Shown here in pieces: positions 31,436-39,733 of a DNA stretch of 64,000 nt (within the stretch, counting starts at the first letter, position 1; the number at the start of each line of letters is the position of its first letter). This DNA is from Azorinus chamasolen. Lineage: Eukaryota; Mollusca; Bivalvia; Cardiida; Solecurtidae. A program made the translations under genes and the position numbers. The notes under the pieces were generated by a model that worked only from the letters and a program-made list of their open reading frames with translations, was not told the origin of the DNA and searched no databases. The stretch covers positions 30,589,225 to 30,653,224 of the forward strand of contig OY755242.1 of the NCBI GenBank assembly GCA_963576725.1, given 5' to 3'.

Positions 31436-32525
31436 TCTTCCTTTATTCTTTTTGCCTCCTTTCTTTTCTCTTCTTCCCTTTTTTTCTCCGATTTCTTTTT
31501 TTCTCTTCTTCATTTCTTTTCTCTGTCTCCTTTCTATTCTCTTCTTCCGATTCCTTTCTTTTCTTTCTTCCTTTTCTCTTCTTTCTTCCTTTTCTCTGCC
31601 TCCTTGGTTTTCTTTGTCTGCTTTCTATTCTCTACTTCCTTTCGTTTCTCTTCTTCCTTTCTTTTCTCTTCTTTCCTTCTTTTCTCCGATTCCTTTCTTT
31701 TCTCTTCTTCCTTTCTTGTCTCTTCTCTTTCTTTCTTTTCTCTGCCTCCTTTCTTTTCTCTGTCTGCTCTCTATTCTCTTCTTCATTTCTTTTCTCTTCT
31801 TCCTTTCTTTTCTCTTCTTCTCTTCTTCTCTTTTCTTCCTTTCTTTTCTCTGATTCCTTTCTTTTCACTTCTTCCTTTCTTTTCTTCCACCTTTCTTTTC
31901 TCTGTCTCCTTCCTATTCTCTTCTTCCTATTTTTTCTCTTCTTCCTTTCATTTCTCTTATTCCCTTCTTTACACCGATTGCTTACTTTTCTCTTCTTCCT
32001 TTCTTTTCTATTCTTCTTTTCTTTCTCCGATTCCTTTCTTTTCTCTTCTCCTTTCCTTTTCTATTCTTCCTTCCTTTTCTCTGCCTGCTTTCTTTTTTTG
32101 TCTGCTTCATATTCTCTTCTTCCTTTTTTTCTCTTCTTCCTTTCTTTTCTCTTCTTCCCTTCTTTTCTCTTCTTCCTTTCTTTTCTCTTCTTCCTTTCTT
32201 TTCTCTTCTTCCTTTCTTTTCTCTTCTTCCTTTCTTTTCTCTTCTTCCTTTCTTTTCTCTGCCTCCTTTCTTTTCTCTGTCTGTTTCCTATTCTCTTCTT
32301 TCTCTCTTTTTTCTTCCTCATTTCTTTTCTCTTCTTCCTTTCTTTTCTCTTCTTCCTTTCTTTTCTCTGATTCCTTTCTTTTCTCTTCCTCCGTCCCTTT
32401 TTCTCTTTGCTCTTCTTTTTTTCTCTGCCTCCTTTCTTTTCTCTGTCTGTTCCTATTCTCTTCTTCCTTTCGTTCCTCTGATTCCTTTCTTTTCTCTTCT
32501 TCCTGTCTCTCTTCTTTCTTTCTGT
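31436..32525. repeat. Polypyrimidine minisatellite, 18-bp unit, about 1.1 kb
   Basis: The plus strand is almost pure C/T, built from CTCTTCTTCCTTTCTTTT (18 bp) with variants such as CTGCCTCC, CTGTCTG and CTCCGATTCC. The best preserved run is 32,140-32,260. A period divisible by three keeps all frames open, giving hydrophobic FLFFLS repeats on the plus strand and KRKEEE repeats on the minus strand. Long purine/pyrimidine tracts can adopt triplex structure. Confidence 0.92.
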
Positions 32526-32727
32526 TATCATTATCCTCCTGTAATCTCATTTCATAGATATCAATTTCATTATTTAAGTTAATTTTTTTTAAATCTTTCG
32601 AATTCATCCTCACTTTCCGCATCTGAATTGTCACTTAAATATAGATCATATTCTAATCTTCTGTTGACTCTTTTTGTTTCCACTTTCTTCATTTCTGTAT
32701 CTATACAAAGTTCCTTCTCTGCTCTTT
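32107..32727 (-). CDS. Possible exon: acidic segment plus Lys/Arg/Glu helix repeat
   Basis: On the minus strand a polypyrimidine stretch ending TATTCTTAG is followed by a non-repetitive coding-like segment, EKELCIDTEMKKVE and SDNSDAESEDEFERF (32,727-32,590). After a run of A at about 32,582-32,589 the frame shifts and continues as NEIDIYEMRLQEDND and then EEEKRK-type 6-residue repeats to a stop at 32,107. Such repeats can form a single alpha helix. The shift could be a real mutation or a homopolymer error. No other exons were found, and the repeat alone would give an open frame by chance, so this is tentative. Confidence 0.3.
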
Positions 32728-33083
32728 CTAAGAATACAGACAGACAGACATAATAGTTTATTAAAGTGTCATGCATCAATACAGCCAGTTATAGATACAT
32801 AAAGACATGTACATGTTATACATTTCATCATTCAGTATTGACACCCGGCCGTTTTCGACCTATAAGACACTGTAAAAATAAAACACACATAGCGTCATTT
32901 AAAACATATTAAACTAAACACATATAATATAAATATCCTGAAAAGTCAGGAAAGACATTAACCTACAACATAAATGCACCACTGGTACTGCTAAAAAGGT
33001 TAACGGTATAAAATAACACAAAGCTAAATGGATAAAAGCAGTACAATGGCACATGTATACTTACATTTTAAAAGAAAGAGCCT

Positions 33084-33710
33084 TTAGGATCCTAAGAATA
33101 CTTTCCGCCTTTTATACATACGAGTTAAAGTGCTTGGCATGTTCACAAAAGCATAGTTCAGTGTCGATACTTTTGCAAACAGGTCATATCTACAGTCTGA
33201 ATAAAGGCTACAGTCTATAAGAAAATGGACCTCGTCCTCGACTTTATGAGATGAGCACAGTTTACAAATGCGCTCTCCCAGGGGCACTTTTGGCCTAGCA
33301 TACCGACCCGTTTCTACAAAGAGTGGAAGAGAACATGACCTGAATTTAAACAATGTCCGACGGTGGTCTCTTGATAAGGGTAGCGTACAGTAATATTCTG
33401 TATGTAAGTCACACTTATATTGTTTGTAAGTTCTGAATTTATCAGATTTATCTAACTCTGTCTTCCATTGATTAATATCTGCTGTACTCAGTGTCTGTTT
33501 CAGTTGGTTTACTAGAGTTTTAACACACTTTGAACTATCATTTACTATATCTAAGCACCCGTGTCTGGAAGCTGTGCTGAGGACACGTGATTCCCAGCTC
33601 CTATTTACATGTTTAGACCACAAATGAACCTGCTGAATCAGCCTAGAGGCCGGTAGATGGTCATCGTCAAATGAATCGGTACCAGTCGGATTGTACAATG
33701 TCTTATACTT
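33084..33710 (-). pseudogene. LINE ORF2 part 3: C-terminal region
   Basis: After the homopolymer it reads YKTLYNPTGTD, LIQQVHLWSKHVNRSWES, TLFKFRSCSLPLFVETGRYA and ERICKLCSSHKVEDEVHFLI plus DC, to a stop at 33,084. The CxxC...H...C arrangement is the terminal zinc motif of LINE ORF2. About 450 residues of RT are missing before it, judged from the usual family layout. Confidence 0.75.
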
Positions 33711-33726
33711 CCCCCCCCCCCCCCCC

Positions 33727-34327
33727 ATGTGCGCAACACTTGAACACTGTTGGTCACTGAGTTACCACTAGCATCAAGTACTTCCATGGGAATTTTGGAT
33801 GATCTATCATTGGCGAGAGAGGGTTTGCCAATTTCCTTCCAGAAGTCTACTGATCCAGATTCGTTGACCAACGTCGCCAGTTTTTCCTGTTTACATAACT
33901 GATGGCGACGCTTCCATTTTCTATTTAGCCTATCGAATGCTTTTCTTTCACTAATAAATTTAGCTCTCAGGCGTTTTTTATCACTTTTATTGCCCGTACA
34001 CTTTAACCAAGCTCGTTCGACGGAACAAACCAAATCCCACTGAGTCTGGAGCTCTTCGTCCCAATAACTTTTATACTTGGAAATCTGTCCCTTTGGCCTT
34101 TTGTGGCTCACTATACTGTATGATTTTAACTTACGCTTCATTTCCACCGTAAGTAAAGACACCAGAGCATTATATGCCTGTAAAATAGTATTATACAGCT
34201 GTTCAATAGCCGAAAGGTCATTAAGAAAATCATCAGGAATATAATTTGTTTTAAAGCGGCCCTGTGCACTATAAATGTTGCTATCAATCTGCTCAGAGAC
34301 GCTTTCAAACTCGGCATAAATGCTCAA
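33727..34327 (-). pseudogene. LINE ORF2 part 2: endonuclease-RT linker
   Basis: Contains KYKSYWDEELQTQWDLVCSV, FISERKAFDRLNRKWKRRH, SGSVDFWKEIGKPSLAN and VLDASGNSVTNSVQVLRTW. This is the helical linker that precedes the RT in CR1-like ORF2. It runs straight into the 16-G run at 33,711-33,726 with no RT beyond. Confidence 0.7.
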
Positions 34328-34389
34328 TTGCCATTGTAGTACAGAATGATCGGGTGTCTTTTCAAAGCCCTGAATTGCATACTCACTGA

Positions 34390-35120
34390 TTAATTCACTA
34401 AGTGTACATCAAACCGCGTTACCATAGAGACCTGTTCATGCGGAACAAGAGCATAGTCAACGACAGCCCTGCCGAGAGATGTTACCGAAGTAAAGTTATT
34501 AGAACCCATTGTCCGTCCGTTTAACATGCACAAGTTACAATCTACCATAAAGTCTATGAAAAGATCACCATAATGATTCGACGTCATATCGATAATGTCA
34601 CGTTCTACTACGCCATCAACACCCTCAACGTAATCTGAAAGGTCACCACAGCGGGCGTTGAAATCTCCACATATGAAAAGCGTTCCCTCATTCTGATATA
34701 TGTATACTTGTTCATTTAGTAACGTGAAGAATGCCTCAGCATTGTTACTTCTACTTGACATTTGCGGAGGTAGGTAACAAGTACAAATGCATATATCCTC
34801 GCTTTCATTCCAGAATTTCACCCACAAAATATCGTCTGTAGAATCATCAAGTATTCTATAACTGTGCATGACTAAAAACGAATGCTTCACAAAGAGCCCG
34901 ATCCCTCCCGATCCGCGCCTGGCATTACTGTGCAATCCACATCGATTTCTCCCGATAAACAGATACCCTGGTACTTGCAGTGTAGAGTTGCCAGTCAAAA
35001 AAGTCTCACAAACACCGAAAACATAACAGTCCATAAGTGTCAAAGCTGTCTGTCTAAACTGCGAATTCTCGTTTGAATATTTAGACCAACCGCCGACATT
35101 CCAGAAACCGAGCCGTACGT
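34390..35120 (-). pseudogene. LINE ORF2 part 1: APE-type endonuclease
   Basis: It reads from a LGFWNVGGW-type start near 35,120 through FGVCETFLTG, GSGGIGLFVKHSF, FICGDFNARCGD, SNNFTSVTSLGRAVVDYALV to a stop at 34,390. The CETF glutamate, GDFNAR and VVDY motifs are catalytic or core residues of the apurinic endonuclease fold. The usual SDH histidine motif was not seen before the stop. The reading frame changes near 34,393, where ORF2 continues. Confidence 0.75.
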
Positions 35121-35121
35121 C

Positions 35122-36156
35122 CTAACGCCGTCGGTAATTATTCGTGCCCTGCCTTTGTCCACTAACATTTGATTGTCCACCTCTCCCGTTATAATGACGC
35201 TGCGGCGACTTGGGTTGCGGTCGGGACGAGCTATCGCCAGTCTCGCTAGACCGTCGGTCACGTGACCCATTGTTAACCGACCTTTGATTGCGAGTGTTGC
35301 TACCATAGGCACGAGTACCGTTACTGTAACCGCTACGATTGCATTTACGGAATACCCTCGAACCATGAACAATGTAATCCTGTTCTTTACCTATCTCTTT
35401 CAAAACAGTACGAAAAGAGTTCTGGGTCACAAGCTCTGAATGCGAATAAAATGGTTCGACATATATGTCCCTGTAGTCGCTGGTTTTTCGCAACTCCGAT
35501 TTGTTTCTCAAAATGTCTTTAACACTTGCCTCAGACTCGAATGTCGCGATTACCAATCCTGGGTGATCTCCATTCGATGGTCTCCTAACGGCATCTACCA
35601 CTCGCATGTCTTTCATTTTGAGACCGTCCCGAACAAGGGAGATAACCTTGTTCTTAACGCAACCGCTGGGCACTGAACCCTCCGCCGTTTTCTCACCACG
35701 GCTCTGTGGCATCCGCTTGATGACGAGCTTACGTAGCTTATAGTCAGGTGCCGATACGGCTGTCAGACTAACACATTCCTGGGAGCCACTACCCTTGGTC
35801 AAATCAGAAAACACACCCTCAAGTTCCTGAACCTTAGTTTTCAAAGCAAGTATCTCGGAGTTAAAATCACTGTGTACTCGCTGAATTTCCTCTCTTACCG
35901 TATTGTGTATAACAGTAGTCAGTTGGGACACAATTGTTTTCTCAATGTTCAGTTCCAGGTTCTGAAGCCTATCAGTCAGACAAGATATTGAACTATGCAG
36001 ATCTTTCGAAATGTTTGTCATAAGATCATGTAAAGATTGCTCACCACCGTCGATTGTAGACTGCGATTGCGATCGTGGCTGATCATCTCTGTCCGACGTG
36101 CCCTTTGTCCCACGCACACCACTAGGGCCTGCCTGATCAAAGCCTGAGTCCGCCAT
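35122..36156 (-). CDS. LINE ORF1 protein, 344 residues
   Basis: The N-terminus is disordered (GFDQAGPSG, RSQSQSTIDGG). Residues about 40-120 look like a coiled coil with heptad hydrophobics (LQNLELNIEKTIVSQLTTV). A central RRM-like region includes RKLVIKRMP and VVDAVRRPSNGDHPGLVIA. The C-terminal tail is Arg/Gly/Ser-rich (YSNGTRAYGSNTRNQRSVNN). This matches ORF1 proteins that trimerise and bind element RNA as chaperones. The frame is uninterrupted. Confidence 0.7.
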   Translation of the reverse strand: MADSGFDQAGPSGVRGTKGTSDRDDQPRSQSQSTIDGGEQSLHDLMTNISKDLHSSISCLTDRLQNLELNIEKTIVSQLTTVIHNTVREEIQRVHSDFNSEILALKTKVQELEGVFSDLTKGSGSQECVSLTAVSAPDYKLRKLVIKRMPQSRGEKTAEGSVPSGCVKNKVISLVRDGLKMKDMRVVDAVRRPSNGDHPGLVIATFESEASVKDILRNKSELRKTSDYRDIYVEPFYSHSELVTQNSFRTVLKEIGKEQDYIVHGSRVFRKCNRSGYSNGTRAYGSNTRNQRSVNNGSRDRRSSETGDSSSRPQPKSPQRHYNGRGGQSNVSGQRQGTNNYRRR

Positions 36157-36708
36157 ATTGGTCTTTGTCTGTTTGGCTGATGTCTTTTTCCTTTTACTAT
36201 CCTTTAAGCCCGAAATAACGTCCTCAAGCTGTTGCTTCTCATATCACTGAACAATTTATATTCTATACTATGGCACAAATAATATTGCGTTTACACTGTC
36301 CAAAGTCCACCTTTTCCACAAAAATATGACTATGTCGAGAACAACACTTTCTGGTCTGACGCATGCGCACGATCTATACCTTCAGATACATTTCTCTGCA
36401 TCTCTGCCTTTAGCACCAGTCATTTGATTGAATAATGTGTTATCAGTTTGTATTGCTCTGCAGTTGTGTGGGTTATCATTTCTTCTAAAACGTTTTTACA
36501 TCTTATACACTTAGAAATGCCTGAATGTTGTTCCCTTAAATGAGCTATAGTAGGTCTCTTCACTGGGAAGAACAAATCTTCGCATAACATATGTCGGTAT
36601 CTCTGAAAATATGAAAATAATCATTTCTAACTTTTCTCCAAAATAATTTTATGTTTACTGTTAATTGTCACATTCCAGCCATGTTCTATTAACAACAAAT
36701 TGAGGTAA

Positions 36709-37108
36709 AGGGAGGTGATCCCCTGAGAGCAAAAATTGCAACACAAAAAGAGAAAATTGCAGACTCGGTTTTATTGAGTCTGTTCATGAACAGTAATTGA
36801 AAGTGCAACACTGCTCACGCCCCCTAGCACCGGCTTAAGCAGTATTCAATTTTCAGAACAAGAAGTACTGAAATTCATGATCTCAAAGGATCAGAAGGTA
36901 TAACAACACTGAGAATGAAGTACGGGGCGACGTTTTACGGCCGCTACACAAGCACTTAACACCTGCTGTTGTGAAGATTATAAATTCTAAAGGGAGGTGA
37001 TCTCCTGAGAGCAAAAATTGCAACACAAAAAGAGAAAATTGCAGACTCGGTTTTATTGAGTCTGTTCATGAACAGTAATTGAAAGTGCAACACTTCTCAC
37101 GCCCCCTA
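36709..37108. mobile_element. 400-bp element with 118-bp direct terminal repeats
   Basis: Repeats at 36,709-36,826 and 36,991-37,108 differ at only about two positions (CCCCTG/CTCCTG and CTGCTC/CTTCTC). The ends read AGGGAGGTGATC and CCCCCTA. GTAA flanks both sides (36,705-36,708 and 37,109-37,112). The 164-bp middle contains AGTACGGGGCGACGTTTTAC. It resembles a TRIM, but the ends are not TG...CA and no primer binding site is obvious. A dimeric SINE or satellite-like unit is the alternative. Confidence 0.6.
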
Positions 37109-37201
37109 GTAAGTTGTATTATTACTATTTTATTATAATTATAATGTGTCTAGCATTTATTTATGCTGTACATTGTATTAATTCGGATAACCATCAATGT
37201 C

Positions 37202-38723
37202 TTAGAACCAAGATGGCTTCTCAGTTCCTGTATACTGCTTTAACTTGTCGTGATGTACTATTTTAGGTCGATATTGAGCCGAAACTTTGAATCGATATAA
37301 CACATCATCACTTTTGTCAGAATTTAGCATGGACCTTTCCATGGTCTTTGAAATTTTGGACTTAAACCTTTCTTTCTCTGTGGGTGGTAATTTTACATTG
37401 TAATTCGTCTTCATGCTATGTCTAAGTTTTGTCGTGTGAAATCAAATGGTTTTTTCCCTAAATCTGCAACATATTGTGAATGATTTTTATTGTCTTTTAT
37501 TTCAGGATTTCCCATCATTAAATCAATTGGCAAGCTAATTTCTCTACCCAAGTGTAATTGTGCCGGTGTGTTTGTAATGAAGATCTGTATGCTATCATTA
37601 TCAAATCAATGTGTGCATCCCAATCTTTCTGATTTGTGTAATATAAAAGCACAACCCAATGAGTTATGTACTTGTCAACTAAGAATTTGGCAACATTCCC
37701 ACCTCTAAATGTTCTAAACAATAGCATTCTGTCCATTTGGTGAATAAATCTCCTACCACTATCATGTATCGACTTCCATTTCTCATTTTCACAAACGGAC
37801 CCATGGAATCTTTAGCAATTCTCTCATTTGGAGCACCTACATTGTAAGTTTGTAAAGGAACTTTGGATTTACATAAAGTACCTTTCCTAGTGGTACACAT
37901 ATCACGCCTCTTAACCCAGAGTTCAACATCTTTTCTCATTCTAAACCAAAAGTATCTGTCTCGCACCTTTTGGACGGTTTTGGTTATACCTAAATGAGCT
38001 CCAGATTTTCCATAATGCGACTGCTTGAGTACTACCTCCCTGTGTGATATTTGAATAACTAACAGTAGCTTATGTGAACTACCATCTTCAGCTTCCCATT
38101 TCCTATACAACCTGTTATTTTTCAAACCATTGAATATATTTATTCCAGTTATATTTGGCCTCTGGACTGTATTTTGAAAATTTCTGCCAACTAGGTTTCT
38201 CGCCCTCTGATATCATTTCCTTAATGAAATGAAGATCTGTGTCTTGGTCTTGGATTGCTGCCATATCAATTTCCTCAAAAGTCAGCTCCCTACTGTCAGA
38301 TTGACTACTACAACTACTACTAGATTCACTAGTATCTTCGCTATTTAGTGAATAAACTAATACAGTCTGAGACAAATCTGTATCTACACAGTTTTTCAAA
38401 CCAGAATTTGATTTATTTCTATTGTCAGTATTATGGTCACCAGAAAGCTTTTCTGAACTGACCCCCGTTATAACATGACTCGTAACATCATTTTCTGTTT
38501 GATTTCCAGAACCTTCTGATGTGACATTGTTTGACAGAAAATACCCTGAGCTAAGAAAGCAAAGTATAGACAACACAGCTAATGTTTCATTTGCTAGAAA
38601 AAAGCAACACTATCAATGCAAGGGAAGTAATCCAGTCAATACCAGTTAATGAATCTGCAATGTTAGTAGCTCCCTTGTCAGCCTTTGTTTTTACTACAGC
38701 TACAAAACTTACTTCTTCCCTAT
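37202..38723 (-). pseudogene. Gypsy element, downstream part: integrase
   Basis: Minus-strand pieces are a linker (38,576-38,115), integrase zinc-binding and N-terminal core (38,125-37,679: HYGKSGAHLGITKTV, DRYFWFRMRKDV, a first catalytic region at VGDLFTKWTE), the integrase end (37,736-37,518: QKDWDAHIDLIMIAYRSSLQ) and a C-terminal piece (37,414-37,202: RPKIVHHDKLKQYTG). The frame breaks several times. It is the continuation of the Gypsy sequence at 46,545-49,060, separated by the BEL/Pao insertion. Confidence 0.85.
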
Positions 38724-38978
38724 TGTTCTGAAGAGATCGTATCCATAGGCGCCGCAGTCGGCCGCACTATTGTCGTCCAGGTTCATAGTTTTATTCGTCT
38801 TGGTTTTAGACCGAAAAAGTCTTTTTTCGTCGATGTTGCAATAGATAGTCGGCATGGTCATGTATCGAAAGTATCGTTGTAAAGTAATGTTCGCAGAATA
38901 AAGTTGAAGAAAACAGAAGAATAGTATATTGTTTATCGCCCATCGAGATCGTATAGTTATTGTTAAACCTTCGGAACA
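38724..38978 (+). repeat. BEL/Pao 5' LTR
   Basis: 255 bp from TGTTCTGAAGAGATCG to AACCTTCGGAACA. The terminal TGTTC/GAACA is a 5-bp inverted repeat. AATAAAG at about 38,898 could serve as a polyadenylation signal. I find no difference from the 3' LTR. Confidence 0.96.
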
Positions 38979-38983
38979 TTTAT

Positions 38984-39001
38984 TGGTAGCAGAGCGAGGT
39001 T
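38984..39001 (+). other. Putative primer binding site
   Basis: TGGTAGCAGAGCGAGGTT starts five bases after the 5' LTR. A TGG start complementary to a tRNA CCA end is typical. I cannot name the tRNA. Confidence 0.55.
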
Positions 39002-39343
39002 TTTATGCCGTGTTTACCCGGCGTAAAAGGGATACTTTATCGTGTAATCTGCTTCGTGTCGCCGAAAGCAAAGAATGGAGGACATTTGTGACAATCGTAA
39101 TTCTTTGTCGTGCTTACCCGTCAAAGAGGAGGATTAAGTCAAGGAAAGTTGATTATTCACGGCGTGTGACCCGCCGTGGAGGATAAGAAACCATAGCTGA
39201 ATTCGATTCGGCCCAAAGGATCATCGAACCACAGGTATTCGGATCGAGGGTTTCGGACGAGAATACATAAGCCGTGTGACCCGGCTTATGAGGAATTCTC
39301 GCAATAAATTCATCGAGAAAATCTACAATTCGTGATAAGAATC

Positions 39344-39733
39344 ATGGCTATGGATCCGGGCGAAATGGCCACGGACTTAGAACATGATAAGCACTTAGAA
39401 GAGTCTGCCTTGGCTGAACTAAAATTAAAAAAGTCTCGTGCACAAGCTGTGTTTACTCGTTCAAGAAATCGCTTGCATGAATTGTTGAGTGATGAAGACT
39501 CAACAAAAGAAGAATTACGAACAAATTTAGATCGGCTTGAAACTGCAATGGACAATTTATCGGAGATTATAACAGCAATTGTGACAAATCATAAGGAGAA
39601 AGGAAGAACAAGTGAAATGAAAAAGGCATTGTCGGAGATTGACACTATGAATGCTAAATATGAAGAGACTGCCCAATTGTATCAGTGTTTTGGGACAGAA
39701 TCGGACACAGAAGAGCCAGAGGATAAATGGTAA
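39344..39733 (+). CDS. BEL/Pao gag N-terminal segment
   Basis: 130 residues from the ATG at 39,344, helix-rich and charged (DLEHDKHLEESALAELKLKK, LSDEDSTKEELRTNLDRLE), consistent with the coiled-coil start of BEL/Pao Gag. It ends at TAA 39,731-39,733, overlapping the next frame's ATG at 39,727 (ATGGTAA). In most family members gag and pol form one frame, so this is either a single-base break or a recoding site. Confidence 0.7.
   Translation: MAMDPGEMATDLEHDKHLEESALAELKLKKSRAQAVFTRSRNRLHELLSDEDSTKEELRTNLDRLETAMDNLSEIITAIVTNHKEKGRTSEMKKALSEIDTMNAKYEETAQLYQCFGTESDTEEPEDKW

Larger units (their letters stand above)
32737..36180 (-). mobile_element. LINE lacking its RT domain
   Basis: On the minus strand the order is ORF1 (36,156-35,122), endonuclease (35,120-34,390), linker (34,327-33,727), a run of 16 G, a C-terminal zinc region (33,710-33,084), a 3' UTR, and a terminus of ATAAACTATTATG followed by (TCTG)n at about 32,760-32,737. 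The RT core expected between linker and C-terminus is absent. Short microsatellite 3' ends are typical of CR1-type LINEs. Confidence 0.8.

Noticed and set aside
31351..32557. Long hydrophobic FLFFLS frames on the plus strand
   Set aside because: Two overlapping plus-strand frames are equally open because the 18-bp pyrimidine unit lacks stops. Low complexity, no start context.
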